In this document: positions 7,737-17,292 of the stretch, in pieces
Numbering within the stretch: the first letter of the stretch is position 1
Layout: each line of letters starts with the position of its first letter
NCBI RefSeq assembly: GCF_946902045.1
Contig: NZ_OX336253.1
Coordinates: 992,001-1,056,000, forward strand
Reading direction: 5' to 3'
Origin: Neisseria sp. Marseille-Q5346
Lineage (GTDB): Bacteria; Pseudomonadota; Gammaproteobacteria; Burkholderiales; Neisseriaceae
Length of the DNA stretch: 64,000 nucleotides
Program-made: the position numbers and the translations under genes
Notes under the pieces: generated by a model
Database searches by the model: none
Told to the model about the DNA's origin: nothing
Seen by the model: the letters and a program-made list of their open reading frames with translations, nothing else

Positions 7737-9164
7737 TTATTTCTGATGCGCTTTCAAACGCAAAGCAAACATGACAACCACAACACCGACAACCAAAGCG
7801 CAACCCATCGCCAAATGGATACCGTCCAACATTGCCTGTTGCGGCATATCTGCACTGGAAAATTTCTCGCCGATATTGGTTGCACCGACGAAAAACGCCG
7901 CGCCGATGGCACCGGCAATCGGATTAATGGTGGTCAGAATCGCCGCACCGTGCGGATTGAGCGTTTTCGGCAACGCGTTCAGACCATGGGTTTCGCCGGT
8001 TACACAAGCAGACACGGAAAGCGCCAACAGCGTAAACATCGCCGTCAACATCACTACCTGCGTATCAATCCGCAAAAACAGCCACAATACCGCCAGCGAC
8101 ACCACCAGCATCACTGTTGCCGGCAAAACGACGAAGCGGCCGCCCTTTTTGTCCAACAACTTACCGAACAAAGGCGCGGCAACCGCTTGGGCAATACTGG
8201 CAGGCATCAGAATCAGACCGGTTGCCGTACCGGTCAGCATCAACACTTGCTGCGTGTACATCGGCACCATCAGTTCCAAGCCCAAGAACAGGAATACCGC
8301 ACCGGCTAAAATCACAACGCAATATCTGAACTGTTTGTATTCAAACGCACGAAGGTTCAACAACGGCGTAGCCAAACGGAACTGACGGTGCGCAAACCAA
8401 CCCACCAGTACGACGGAAGCAGCAAAGAGCAGGATAAATTCCAGTAGCGGCATATGGGCAAAATTACTGCTCGCATAAACTAGCCCGCCGAAGCCCGCAA
8501 TCGACAGCACAGCCGACAACATATCGATTTTCGGACGGCTGATGTTGCTCAAATTGACCGTCAAATATTTGCCCACCAGCACCATCGCCGCCAACATAAA
8601 CGGCGCGGTAAAACCGAACAGCACGCGCCAATGCGTATGGTCGATGATGATGCCTGACAGCGTCGGCCCCATTGCAGGCGCGGCGGTAAACATCATGGTA
8701 ATCACACCCATCGCCGTTCCGCGCCTGTTGGGAGGGAAAATCGACAACACGCCGTTAAACAGAAGCGGGACAAAAAACGCGGCAGACACTGCCTGCACCA
8801 TCCGACCGACCACCAATACGCCAAACGTCGGTGCAAACGCGCAAATCAGCGATCCTGCTAAAAACGTTGCCTGCGTAAACAGCACCATTTTGCGCGTTTC
8901 AAACCATTGAATCACGCCTGCCGTAATCGGCGTAAATGCACCCATGACCAGCAAAAAGCCCGTCGTCAGCCATTGAACCGTGGTCTTATCGACACCAAAA
9001 TCTTTCATAATCGGCGTGAGTGCGACATTCAGCAGCGTATCGTTGAGATAGCCGAAAAATGCGCCGATGAATAAGGTGGCGACAATGGTTTTAGCTGGAA
9101 AGTCGGGATTGTCGGCATAGTATTCGTGTGCCGTTGCGTCCTCTTGCGAATCAGAAGCGTGCAT
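7737..9164 (-). CDS. MFS drug-efflux transporter, DHA2 (EmrB/QacA) type
   Basis: A 475-residue inner-membrane exporter with about 14 predicted helices. The N-terminal region has the antiporter-type FFGYLNDTLLNVAL segment, followed by the MFS loop motif LVVGRMVQAV and the motif-C-like AMGPTLSGIIID typical of drug:H+ antiporters. An earlier in-frame start at 9383 would add 73 residues crossing the divergent promoter region and a DUS, so I chose the ATG at 9164, which begins MHASDSQED and gives the usual length. The FMN reductase gene is divergent. No regulator gene is adjacent. The substrate is unknown. Confidence 0.85.
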   Translation of the reverse strand: MHASDSQEDATAHEYYADNPDFPAKTIVATLFIGAFFGYLNDTLLNVALTPIMKDFGVDKTTVQWLTTGFLLVMGAFTPITAGVIQWFETRKMVLFTQATFLAGSLICAFAPTFGVLVVGRMVQAVSAAFFVPLLFNGVLSIFPPNRRGTAMGVITMMFTAAPAMGPTLSGIIIDHTHWRVLFGFTAPFMLAAMVLVGKYLTVNLSNISRPKIDMLSAVLSIAGFGGLVYASSNFAHMPLLEFILLFAASVVLVGWFAHRQFRLATPLLNLRAFEYKQFRYCVVILAGAVFLFLGLELMVPMYTQQVLMLTGTATGLILMPASIAQAVAAPLFGKLLDKKGGRFVVLPATVMLVVSLAVLWLFLRIDTQVVMLTAMFTLLALSVSACVTGETHGLNALPKTLNPHGAAILTTINPIAGAIGAAFFVGATNIGEKFSSADMPQQAMLDGIHLAMGCALVVGVVVVMFALRLKAHQK

Positions 9165-9300
9165 AATAATTTGAAATATCAGCGAAACCGTTATTTTAGC
9201 ATAAACCATTTTGACAGGCCGTCTGAAACCTTGACCGCTTCCACAGATAACACTAAAATTTAGAATTGTTTTCATTTTTATTATTAAACAGGAGAAAAAC

Positions 9301-9867
9301 ATGTCAAAGAAAGTCAGCATCTTGGTCGGCAGTCTGCGTAAAGGCTCGTTTGCACGAAAAATCGCACAAAACGTCATTCCCATGTTCCCCGAAGGCTACG
9401 AAGCGCAAATCGTCGAAATCGGCCATTTGCCTTTATACAACTTCGACTACGACGATCCTGCCGTTACCGACTTCCCCACTCCATCCAGCTATACCGAGTT
9501 CCGTGAAACCATCAAAGCCTCTGCCGGCGTATTGTTCGTGACTTCCGAAAACAACCGTACCGTCCCCGCCTGCCTGAAAAACGCCATCGACATTGGCTCC
9601 AAACCCAATGCCGATGTTGCCTGGAAAAAAACACCTGCCGGCATCATCAGCCATTCCGTCGGCAAAATGGGCGGTTATAGCGCGCAAAAAAATCTGCGCC
9701 TTGCCCTTTCGTATTTCGATATGCCGCTGACCGGCCAACCGGAAGTGTTTCTCGGCAACTCGCCTACCCTTTTTGACGACAACGGCCAGCTCATCGAATC
9801 CGCGCGCGGCTTTGTTCAAGGCTATATCGACCAATTGGTTGCCTTGATTGAGAAAAACCCTAAATAA
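9301..9867 (+). CDS. NADPH-dependent FMN reductase family oxidoreductase
   Basis: A 188-residue flavodoxin-like protein of the NAD(P)H-dependent FMN reductase / chromate or quinone reductase family. The N-terminal strand ends in the phosphate-binding loop VGSLRKGSFARKIA, and a middle FVTSENNRTVPACLKNAID matches the family block that contacts the flavin ring. Members reduce FMN, quinones, azo dyes or chromate with two-electron chemistry, and a protective cytoplasmic role is likely here. AGGAG sits 6 bases before the ATG. It is divergent from the MFS gene and closed by a DUS-pair terminator. Confidence 0.85.
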   Translation: MSKKVSILVGSLRKGSFARKIAQNVIPMFPEGYEAQIVEIGHLPLYNFDYDDPAVTDFPTPSSYTEFRETIKASAGVLFVTSENNRTVPACLKNAIDIGSKPNADVAWKKTPAGIISHSVGKMGGYSAQKNLRLALSYFDMPLTGQPEVFLGNSPTLFDDNGQLIESARGFVQGYIDQLVALIEKNPK

Positions 9868-9884
9868 TCGGGATTGAAGTATAC

Positions 9885-9916
9885 AGGCCGTCTGAAATAC
9901 GAATTTCAGACGGCCT
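9885..9916 (+). terminator. DUS-pair terminator after the FMN reductase gene
   Basis: AGGCCGTCTGAAAT and its inverse are separated by 4 bases, 18 bases after the stop. Only a short T run follows. Confidence 0.8.
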
Positions 9917-10012
9917 CATCTTTTGCAAAAAATCAGTTTTTCAACCCTTCCTAAATTTTTACTAATTGAGTGCGGTTATAATCACTATCCACCCATCCTC
10001 CGGAGAACTTCC

Positions 10013-10690
10013 ATGCGCGTATTATTGGTTGAAGACGATGCCATGATTGCCCAAGCCATCAGTGCCAACCTGAAAGACACCGGCTACGCTGTCGATTGGG
10101 TCAATCGCGGTTCGGAAGTTGCCGCAGCAGTGGCGGCGCAAGCATACGATTTGCTGCTCTTGGATTTGGGTTTGCCCGGCAAAGACGGTTTGGACGTATT
10201 GGCGCAAATCCGCAACGGCGGCTGTACCGTCCCCGTCTTAATCGTAACCGCGCGCGACGATTTGCACAGCCGCCTCAACGGCCTAGACGGCGGCGCAGAC
10301 GACTACATCGTCAAACCCTTCGACATGGCGGAACTGCAAGCCCGTATGCGCGCCGTATTGCGCCGACACGGCGGACAGGCGCAAACGCTGCTGAGCAACG
10401 GCATCATCACGCTCAACCCTTCCACCCATCAGGCGGAAGTGGTCGGGCAGGAACAGGCCATCATGCTCAGCAACAAAGAATTTGCCGTCCTCCAAGCCCT
10501 GCTGCTGCGTCCGGGCATGATTCTGTCACGCAGCGATTTGGAAGACAAAATTTACGGCTGGGGTGAAGAAGTCGAAAGCAACGCCGTTGACTTCCTGATT
10601 CACGCCTTACGCAAAAAACTCGGCAAAGAAGCGATTCAAAACGTCCGCGGGGTCGGCTGGCTGGTTGCACAAAACAACCAGGCCGTCTGA
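10013..10690 (+). CDS. OmpR-family response regulator (QseB/PmrA-like)
   Basis: A 225-residue two-component response regulator. The receiver domain (1 to about 120) has the acidic pair E7-D8-D9, phospho-acceptor D51 and K101 in YIVKPF. The C-terminal winged helix has the OmpR pattern ending GWGEEVESNAVDFLIHALRKKLG and RGVGWLV. An upstream in-frame start at 9923 would add 30 residues with no match to the family; the ATG at 10013 is preceded by GGAGAA and begins MRVLLVEDD, so it is preferred. The kinase gene follows 29 bases later. The last codons CAG GCC GTC TGA are themselves a DUS. It differs from the CpxR-like MisR of meningococcus. Targets are unknown. Confidence 0.9.
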   Translation: MRVLLVEDDAMIAQAISANLKDTGYAVDWVNRGSEVAAAVAAQAYDLLLLDLGLPGKDGLDVLAQIRNGGCTVPVLIVTARDDLHSRLNGLDGGADDYIVKPFDMAELQARMRAVLRRHGGQAQTLLSNGIITLNPSTHQAEVVGQEQAIMLSNKEFAVLQALLLRPGMILSRSDLEDKIYGWGEEVESNAVDFLIHALRKKLGKEAIQNVRGVGWLVAQNNQAV

Positions 10691-10719
10691 AAAACCACAA
10701 CAATATCAACACACAAATC

Positions 10720-12033
10720 ATGCAACGCCTTATCCACACCATCAAACAATCCCTGCAAGTTAAGATCAGCCTCGCCCTGATCTGCATGCTCCTGCCCCTC
10801 TCCATTCTTGCAGGCATATTTTCATATTACGATACTTATCACGAGACCCAAGAGGTTCAAGACGACCTGTTGCGCCAAGTCGCGAACTATCTCGACCCGA
10901 GCGATGCCGATGACGAGAATCACTCGCTCGACAACGACAACAAGATTTCCGTTCAATTTCCCAATACGCCCAACCCCATTGTCAGCCTGCCTGAGCAGAT
11001 TTCAGACGGCCTGCACACCATTCAGGCCGATGACGACGACGATTACTACCGCGTTTATACCCGCAACACCAAGCAAGGCCGCATCGCCGTCATGCAGGAA
11101 AGCGACTACCGCGAAGAGCTGGCCGAAATGGCCGCCGTGCAGAGCATCCTCCCCATGCTCCTCGCCCTGCCCCTGATTATCCTGCTCACCGTCTGGATTA
11201 CCCACCGCACCATGCGTTCCGTCAAAACCCTGTCCAACGATTTGGAACAGCGCCAAATCAACGACCTCTCGCCGATGGACACGCAAAACATTCCCAGCGA
11301 AATCCAAGGCTTTGTCGTCGCCATCAACAACCTGTTGCAGCGTACCGACGAAAACGTCCGCCAACAGCAACGCTTTATCGCCGATGCCGCACACGAATTG
11401 CGCAGCCCCATGACCGCCCTCTCCCTTCAGGCAGAGCGGCTCAACAATATGCAACTGTCCGCCGAAGCGCGCGAGCAGTCCTCCCTGTTGCAACAAAGTA
11501 TACAGCGCAACCGCCACCTGCTCGAGCAACTCCTTTCCCTCGCACGCGCCCAAGCGCCCGAAACTCAACGCCCCAAAACCCTGATCAGCCTGCAAAACCA
11601 GTTCCGCCGCGTCTTGCAGGAACTCATGCCGCTGGCGCTGGCCAAAGGTCAAGACATCGGCGTCGCCGTTGAAAACGACTGCCAAATCCACGCCGACGAC
11701 ACTGAAATCTACACCCTTATCAAAACCTTTACCGACAACGCCATCCGCTATACCCCAAAAGGCGGCCGCATCGATTTAGGCTTTGATGAAACCGCCGAAT
11801 ACCTCAACATTTGGGTGGAAGACGACGGCCCCGGCATTCCTCCAAGTGAACGCCAACGCGTTATCGACCCCTTCTACCGCATTCTCGGCACCGAGCAACA
11901 AGGCACCGGCCTGGGGCTGTCCATTGCAGACACCATTGTCAAACGCCATCAAGGCCGTCTGAAACTGGCTGGCAGCCGACGCTTTGACAGCGGCTTGCTG
12001 ATTATTGCCGAGTTGGATAAAAAGACACTTTAA
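10720..12033 (+). CDS. Sensor histidine kinase (QseC/PmrB-like)
   Basis: The 437-residue partner of the upstream regulator. Transmembrane helix 1 spans about 14-36 and helix 2 about 143-163. Between them lies a periplasmic domain of about 110 residues rich in Asp and Glu (runs such as DADDE and DDDDY), which could bind cations. A HAMP-like linker is followed by the H-box with H225 in DAAHELRSPMT, an N-box DNAIRYTPKGG, a G1 box DDGPGIP and a G2 box GTGLGLSIA. The class matches QseC/PmrB kinases. The acidic periplasmic patch suggests sensing of divalent metal or cationic peptide; this is an inference. A DUS within the gene encodes GRLK near the C terminus. Confidence 0.9.
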   Translation: MQRLIHTIKQSLQVKISLALICMLLPLSILAGIFSYYDTYHETQEVQDDLLRQVANYLDPSDADDENHSLDNDNKISVQFPNTPNPIVSLPEQISDGLHTIQADDDDDYYRVYTRNTKQGRIAVMQESDYREELAEMAAVQSILPMLLALPLIILLTVWITHRTMRSVKTLSNDLEQRQINDLSPMDTQNIPSEIQGFVVAINNLLQRTDENVRQQQRFIADAAHELRSPMTALSLQAERLNNMQLSAEAREQSSLLQQSIQRNRHLLEQLLSLARAQAPETQRPKTLISLQNQFRRVLQELMPLALAKGQDIGVAVENDCQIHADDTEIYTLIKTFTDNAIRYTPKGGRIDLGFDETAEYLNIWVEDDGPGIPPSERQRVIDPFYRILGTEQQGTGLGLSIADTIVKRHQGRLKLAGSRRFDSGLLIIAELDKKTL

Positions 12034-12097
12034 ATAATTGACCCGCTCAAATTGGTTTATCTATCTTTAAGCCGATGAATCAAAACGCTTTAAAACC

Positions 12098-12134
12098 AAA
12101 GGCCGTCTGAAAATGACTTTCAGACGGCCTTTTT
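12098..12134. terminator. DUS-pair terminator between the kinase gene and aroB
   Basis: AAAGGCCGTCTGAAA and its inverse are separated by 4 bases with a T run, between convergent genes. It can act for both strands. Confidence 0.85.
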
Positions 12135-12162
12135 ACATTTTAAAGCAAACCTCATTCATTCC

Positions 12163-13242
12163 TCACAAATACGGCTGCAAGGTTTGGCGGAGAATTTCCA
12201 TATCGGTAATTTCGGTGATATTGGCTTTGCCCAAGTATTCCAAGCCGACAAAACGCATGATGCTGCTGCTGACTTTTTTGTCGTGGCTCATGTGTTCAAT
12301 CCATTTTTCAAAGGAGAAAACAGGCGGTGCAGACGGGAGGGAGGCGGCTTCCATTAAAGCGGTAATGCGGTCGGTATCGGCTTGTTGGGTTTTGCCCAAG
12401 ATTTGCGACAAACGGGAAGCGAGGACGCAACCGGCGGCAACGGCTTCACCGTGCAGCCATACGCCGTAACCCATTTCGGCTTCGATGGCATGGCCGAAAG
12501 TGTGGCCGAGATTAAGCCATGCTCGGATGCCCTGCTCGGTTTCGTCTTGGGCAACAATATCGGCCTTCATTTTGCAGCAATGATAAACGGCTTCTGCCAT
12601 TTTTTCTTGGTGTTGCGCCATCAGGTCGACCATGTTTTCTTCCAACCAAGCAAAAAATTCGGCATCTCCCAAGGCACCGTATTTGATGACTTCGGCCATA
12701 CCCGCAGAAAGTTCGCGCTGCGGCAGCGTTTGCAGGGCGGTCAAATCGGCCAGAACGGCTTGCGGCTGGTAGAACGCGCCAATCATGTTTTTACCGAGCG
12801 GATGGTTGATGGCGGTTTTACCGCCGACCGAGGAATCGACCTGGCTGAGCAATGTGGTCGGCACTTGGATAAAAGGTGCGCCACGCTGATAAGTTGCTGC
12901 AGCAAAGCCGACCATGTCGCCTATCACGCCGCCACCCAAAGCGATTAAAGTGGTTTTGCGTTCGGCACGGTTTTGCATCAGGCCATCGTAAATCAGGTTG
13001 AGCGTCTGCCAGTTCTTATATTCTTCGCCGTCGGGAAGGATGATGCTGAAATGCGGCACGCCCAGTCTGTCTAAGGCCGTCTGAAGCTGTTTGAGGTAAA
13101 GCGGCGCAACGGTTTCGTTGGTAATGATGGCTGCTTTTTTGCCTAAATAGGGCTGAAGCAGCGTATCGGCCTGCTCGATCAGTTTATGCCCAATAAAGAT
13201 GGGATATTGATGGGACGGGGCTTGGACAGTCAGTGTGCGCAT
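12163..13242 (-). CDS. aroB: 3-dehydroquinate synthase
   Basis: AroB converts DAHP to 3-dehydroquinate, the second step of the shikimate pathway, using NAD+ and a divalent metal. The 359-residue length is typical. The NAD-binding [19 protein letters not shown] block, the [19 protein letters not shown] block and the metal-binding histidines in [10 protein letters not shown] and [10 protein letters not shown] are all present. An in-frame ATG five codons earlier exists, but the chosen start MRTLTVQAP has AGGA 5 bases upstream and matches the usual N terminus. It lies 22 bases after aroK in the pilMNOPQ-aroKB order. Confidence 0.97.
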   Translation of the reverse strand: MRTLTVQAPSHQYPIFIGHKLIEQADTLLQPYLGKKAAIITNETVAPLYLKQLQTALDRLGVPHFSIILPDGEEYKNWQTLNLIYDGLMQNRAERKTTLIALGGGVIGDMVGFAAATYQRGAPFIQVPTTLLSQVDSSVGGKTAINHPLGKNMIGAFYQPQAVLADLTALQTLPQRELSAGMAEVIKYGALGDAEFFAWLEENMVDLMAQHQEKMAEAVYHCCKMKADIVAQDETEQGIRAWLNLGHTFGHAIEAEMGYGVWLHGEAVAAGCVLASRLSQILGKTQQADTDRITALMEAASLPSAPPVFSFEKWIEHMSHDKKVSSSIMRFVGLEYLGKANITEITDMEILRQTLQPYL

Positions 13243-13264
13243 AGTATTCCTTTGCAAAGCGTAT

Positions 13265-13777
13265 TTATTCGCCTAAAGCCTGTATCAGGCGTTTGAGCGT
13301 TTTGTGACAGCTGTCGGATTCAATGACGAGATGGGCGGTTTGACGGTACAGCGTATCGCGTTGGTCATACAGCTCTTGCAGTTTGGCCAAAGGGTTGGCA
13401 ACTTGCAACAGCGGCCGGTTGCTGTCGTAACGGGTACGCTCCAGCAAGGTTTCGGGGCTGGCATGCAGATATACAACCGTGCCGTTTTGGCGCAGAATCT
13501 GCCTGTTTTCACTGCGCAATACGGAGCCGCCACCGGTCGATAAAACGATGTTGCGCCGAGAAGCGAGCTTTTTCAGCATATTGGTCTCGCGGTTGCGGAA
13601 GCCTTCCTCCCCTTCCATCTCAAAAATGGTCGGAATGGTTACGCCCGAAGAAGTGCAGATTTCGTAGTCGCTGTCGTAAAACGAGCATTCAAACATTTGG
13701 GCAAGCTGCTTGCCCAAAGTGGTTTTGCCCGCGCCCATCAGCCCGATTAAAATTAAATTGCCGTTGATTTTTTCCAT
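13265..13777 (-). CDS. aroK: Shikimate kinase
   Basis: AroK phosphorylates shikimate with ATP. At 170 residues it is the normal size. It has the P-loop [11 protein letters not shown] at 11-21, a shikimate-binding DSDYEI with the FRNRE motif, and GGGSVLR for substrate phosphate. The start MEKINGN is preferred over an ATG three codons upstream because it aligns with the usual N terminus, although neither has a strong ribosome-binding site. It follows pilQ on the minus strand after a gap holding two hairpins. Confidence 0.96.
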   Translation of the reverse strand: MEKINGNLILIGLMGAGKTTLGKQLAQMFECSFYDSDYEICTSSGVTIPTIFEMEGEEGFRNRETNMLKKLASRRNIVLSTGGGSVLRSENRQILRQNGTVVYLHASPETLLERTRYDSNRPLLQVANPLAKLQELYDQRDTLYRQTAHLVIESDSCHKTLKRLIQALGE

Positions 13778-13823
13778 GAGGGTCATTTTATACGATATGG
13801 TGGTTTCGTGGAAAAGTTCGTCG

Positions 13824-13861
13824 TTTTTCAGACGGCCTTTTCATCTCAGGCCGTCTGAAAA
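13824..13861. terminator. Inverted DUS pair between pilQ and aroK
   Basis: TTTTCAGACGGCCT and AGGCCGTCTGAAAA form a 14-bp stem with an 8-base loop. On the minus strand it follows the pilQ hairpin. Confidence 0.6.
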
Positions 13862-13864
13862 CCA

Positions 13865-13896
13865 AAACAGGCATACCTTTGCAGATATGCCTGTTT
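13865..13896 (-). terminator. Hairpin after pilQ
   Basis: An 11-bp perfect stem (AAACAGGCATA with its complement) with a 10-base loop, 14 bases after the pilQ stop. A weak T-rich stretch follows on the minus strand, so it may only partly stop transcription before aroK. Confidence 0.6.
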
Positions 13897-13909
13897 GTCA
13901 TTTTAAAAA

Positions 13910-16042
13910 TTAGTAACGCAGATTGTTACCCACATTATCCATAATGCGCGGCGTGATGAAGATCAACAGCTCACGGCGGTTTTCACGTTTGCCGCGTGAT
14001 TTGAACAGATTGCCGACAACAGGAATATCGCCCAAAACAGGTACTTTGTTCACTGCATTGGTGCTTTCTTCTTCGTAAATACCGCCGACAATCAGCGTAC
14101 CGCCATCTTCAACCATGGCTTGGGTATTCAAGTGTTTGGTGTTGATACACTTGGTTGTCAGAGAATCCACGGTACAGTCGATCGGAGTATCGCGATTAAT
14201 CTTCACAGTCATGATGATTTGACCGTCAGGCGTAATGTTCGGCGTTACGGTCAAGCCCAAAACGGCTTTCTTGAAGGTAATCGAAGTCGCACCACTGGAA
14301 GAAGCTTCTTGGTAAGGAATTTCCGTACCGGATTCAATTTTGGCTTCTTTGCGGTCTTGTGTCAGCACGCGCGGATTGGAAATAGTTTTGCTCTTACCTT
14401 GTTCTTCAGACGCGCTGATTTCCAAACCCAATGCACCGGACGAGAACGCACGTACCAGCGCAATGCTGTTGACTGCGGCTGCGGTCGGCAGACTGACGTT
14501 CGGATCCAAAGTCCATGTGCGGTAGCCTACATCGCCACGGTTAAACGAGGCATTGGTATTGTAGTTGGTTTGTGCATTGCTCCAGTTGCTGCCCCATGCG
14601 TTACGGCCGCTCGCACCACCGGAACCGAATTTAACGCCCAAATTACGGAAGAAGGTATCTTCTGCTTCGACAATGCGCGCTTCAACCATCACTTGACGGG
14701 TTGGAACGTCCAATTCATCAATCAGTTTGCGGAATTTCTCAATCACACCGCGGTTGTCGGTCACGATCAGCGTATTGGTAGCCGGATCGATTAAGGCGCT
14801 GCCTCGGTTGCTCAACAGAGTATTGCGGGTATTGGAATTATTGCTGTCGTATTCTTCCAAGCGCAGAATTTTGCGGAATTCTTCCACGTTTTTGTATTTC
14901 AACTGGAAGGTTTGAGAATACAGCGGACCCAGTTCGGCAATCTCTTTTTCAGCCTGCAAGAAGGCTTTGTCTTTTGCCAACAATTCATCGCGAGGTGCGA
15001 TATTGATGATGTTGCCTTGACGGCGCATATCCAAATTGCGCGCCTGCATAACCAAGTCTAAAGCCTGATCCCAAGGTACATCTTTCAAGGACAGGGTCAT
15101 GGTGCCTTTGACGGTATCGCTGGCAACAATATTCACACCGGATTCTTTTGCCAAAATCTGCAAGATGGTACGAACTTCTACATCTTGGAAATCCAAAGAA
15201 ATTTTACGGCCTTTGAACGATTTGTTTGCATTTTGATTCAAACCGCCGGATTCGGTATTGGCGGCTTTAGGCGATACTTCAAATACAAAACGGCCGGAAG
15301 AGACTTTGGTATTGATGTCCCAATTCGCATTATTGTTGCGGATAATGAGCTGGGTAGAATTACCGATACGTTTGAGCGTAACGTTTTGTACAGGCGTATT
15401 GAAGTCAGCCACATCCAAACTGCGTTGCGCTTGTGTCGGCAGCGTATGGTTTTTCAATGTCACAACCACGCGGTCGCGCTGCTGTTTAATGTCCGGCTGT
15501 CCGCTGAAACCCGGGGCAGACAATTCAATAATGCCGGAATTGCGTGCGCCTTTGCGGAAATCAATATTGGCTGCTGAAACAGCTTGATAAGTCTGAGCAG
15601 CACGCGCAGTAGACGGCGTAGCCACACGTTCATTTGCAACGGCCGCATTGGTTTGGTCAGTAGATTCGTTTACAAACACCCAAACTTCGTTGCCGCGAAT
15701 CTCAGTATTGTATTGGCTGATTTTGTTCAAACCCAAAACCACGCGTGCGCGGTCATTGTTTTGCGCCGCAGTAATTTGATTCAACAATGGGTCGGCATAT
15801 TCCAAAACAGGCTGAGGCAAACGGATATTAGTGTTGGTAAAATCCAATGCGATACGTGCCGGAGTAGATGTTACAAAACCATGAGGTGTAGTGACGTCTT
15901 TGTCGAAACGGATTTTGATAATTTTTTGGTTGTCAGGCAAAGTGGAAACGTTGATATCGGTAATATTGCCTGCAAAGGCCGTCTGAACAGCGAGGGCAAC
16001 GCTGAAGCCGGCAAATAATTTTGTCATGTGCTTGGTTTTCAT
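13910..16042 (-). CDS. pilQ: Type IV pilus secretin PilQ
   Basis: An outer-membrane secretin that forms the gated channel through which type IV pili extend and which also serves natural transformation. The protein is 710 residues. A signal peptide ends near FAG at residue 25, followed by one or two AMIN domains for peptidoglycan binding (about 27-110 and 155-250), a secretin N0/STN domain ([14 protein letters not shown], about 285-355), an N1 domain, and the C-terminal secretin core with [17 protein letters not shown] and [10 protein letters not shown]. The meningococcal small basic repeats between the AMIN domains and N0 are not visible, which fits the shorter length. Last gene of pilMNOPQ. 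Confidence 0.97.
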   Translation of the reverse strand: MKTKHMTKLFAGFSVALAVQTAFAGNITDINVSTLPDNQKIIKIRFDKDVTTPHGFVTSTPARIALDFTNTNIRLPQPVLEYADPLLNQITAAQNNDRARVVLGLNKISQYNTEIRGNEVWVFVNESTDQTNAAVANERVATPSTARAAQTYQAVSAANIDFRKGARNSGIIELSAPGFSGQPDIKQQRDRVVVTLKNHTLPTQAQRSLDVADFNTPVQNVTLKRIGNSTQLIIRNNNANWDINTKVSSGRFVFEVSPKAANTESGGLNQNANKSFKGRKISLDFQDVEVRTILQILAKESGVNIVASDTVKGTMTLSLKDVPWDQALDLVMQARNLDMRRQGNIINIAPRDELLAKDKAFLQAEKEIAELGPLYSQTFQLKYKNVEEFRKILRLEEYDSNNSNTRNTLLSNRGSALIDPATNTLIVTDNRGVIEKFRKLIDELDVPTRQVMVEARIVEAEDTFFRNLGVKFGSGGASGRNAWGSNWSNAQTNYNTNASFNRGDVGYRTWTLDPNVSLPTAAAVNSIALVRAFSSGALGLEISASEEQGKSKTISNPRVLTQDRKEAKIESGTEIPYQEASSSGATSITFKKAVLGLTVTPNITPDGQIIMTVKINRDTPIDCTVDSLTTKCINTKHLNTQAMVEDGGTLIVGGIYEEESTNAVNKVPVLGDIPVVGNLFKSRGKRENRRELLIFITPRIMDNVGNNLRY

Positions 16043-16062
16043 AATTGAGTGAGACCCCTAAA

Positions 16063-16605
16063 TTAATTTGAATTCGAACTATCTGAGCTATTGGAAGAAT
16101 CCGCCTCTTTACTGCTCAATGGCAATTCGGCCTTCCGGTACACCCAGTTGCCGTAGCTGTCTTCAACTTGCTCGGTCAAGATAATTTTATCTTCGGTAAT
16201 ACTTTGGATTCTGCCGTAATTCTGACCGATGTAGTTTCCGGGATAAACGGTATAAACATGGTCGTTGACCTTGATAAATCCGGAAACTTTGCCGCCACTT
16301 TGCAGCGTTCCGACAAAGGCCATATTTTCCAAACTGAAGGCTTCCAATGTTTCTTTCGGACGGTTCACATCCGGCGCATTGCCGCCTTTAGGGGCAGTGT
16401 CCAAACGGCGTGAATCAAACGCATTCATGCCTTTAAAGTTCGGCGGGTTATACGGCTTAGGCAATGTAACCGTCGGCTCTTCAAACGGAATAATCTTGGA
16501 TTTTGCTTCCTGACGGGTTTGCGTCATCCATTGAGTCAAATCTTCATAGCTTTGCGTACAGGCTGCCAAGGGAAGAAGACTTAAGAGTAAGATGATTTTT
16601 TTCAT
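16063..16605 (-). CDS. pilP: Type IV pilus inner-membrane lipoprotein PilP
   Basis: PilP links the PilN/PilO inner-membrane subcomplex to the PilQ secretin in the periplasm. The 180-residue protein has a lipoprotein signal with lipobox LAAC, putting the lipidated Cys at position 16. The C-terminal half (from about EAFSLENMAFVGTL) is the conserved HR-type beta domain that contacts PilQ. The extreme C terminus is a Ser/Asn repeat (SSNSSDSSNSN), a low-complexity tail unlike the rest of the protein. It is 20 bases upstream of pilQ and 15 downstream of pilO. Confidence 0.96.
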   Translation of the reverse strand: MKKIILLLSLLPLAACTQSYEDLTQWMTQTRQEAKSKIIPFEEPTVTLPKPYNPPNFKGMNAFDSRRLDTAPKGGNAPDVNRPKETLEAFSLENMAFVGTLQSGGKVSGFIKVNDHVYTVYPGNYIGQNYGRIQSITEDKIILTEQVEDSYGNWVYRKAELPLSSKEADSSNSSDSSNSN

Positions 16606-16620
16606 GATTTCCCTATTCTT

Positions 16621-17292
16621 TTATTTTTGCTCATTCTCGGCAGGTTTGCCTTCTTCTTGTGCCTGTTGCGCAGCCAATTCGGCAGCAATCTCTTCGGCCG
16701 GACGTGCTTTATAAGTCGTCGCAATCGCGCTCAATGTCAATTCGCCTTTATTGCCTTTGCCTTCTTTATCCTCGCTTGCGTTCACGAGTTTCAAAGAATC
16801 TAAAGTAATAATGCGCGACAAATCGCCTACATCACGGGTAAATTGGCTGATCTGAGAGTATTTGCCTGTGATGGAAATCTGATACGGCAGTTTTTGAATC
16901 GGACCATCGTTTTCAGGTTGGAGCGGTGCAACACTGTCCAAACGCAATCCGTTGGTTGAACCTGCCTGATGCAGCTCTTGAATCAGGTTCGGAATTTCCG
17001 CGTCGGTTGGAAGTTGTTTCAACAAAACGTCAAATGCAGAACGAATTGAAGCCAATTCAGCTTTCAAATTGTTCAAGCTTGCCGCCTGAATGCTTTTACG
17101 CGTAAAGGTTTCCTTCAACTCTTCTTCTTTGGCTTCCTGCGTATTCAAGGTTTCAATCTGATCTTTAAATACGCCGACATAGCCCAAAGCCAACATACCG
17201 ACAATCAATAAACCTGCCAGCAAAAGTTTTGAAGGCATATTGAGCAGGTACAGGTTTTGTACGTCCAATTGTTTTAAGTTTTTAGATGCCAT
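16621..17292 (-). CDS. pilO: Type IV pilus biogenesis protein PilO
   Basis: A bitopic inner-membrane protein of 223 residues with a short cytoplasmic N terminus, one membrane segment (about 20-42), a coiled coil rich in Glu (about 45-80) and a periplasmic ferredoxin-like domain. It pairs with PilN to build the alignment complex. The C terminus is Ala/Glu-rich. The ATG overlaps the pilN stop in the form TAATG, which indicates translational coupling. Confidence 0.95.
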   Translation of the reverse strand: MASKNLKQLDVQNLYLLNMPSKLLLAGLLIVGMLALGYVGVFKDQIETLNTQEAKEEELKETFTRKSIQAASLNNLKAELASIRSAFDVLLKQLPTDAEIPNLIQELHQAGSTNGLRLDSVAPLQPENDGPIQKLPYQISITGKYSQISQFTRDVGDLSRIITLDSLKLVNASEDKEGKGNKGELTLSAIATTYKARPAEEIAAELAAQQAQEEGKPAENEQK

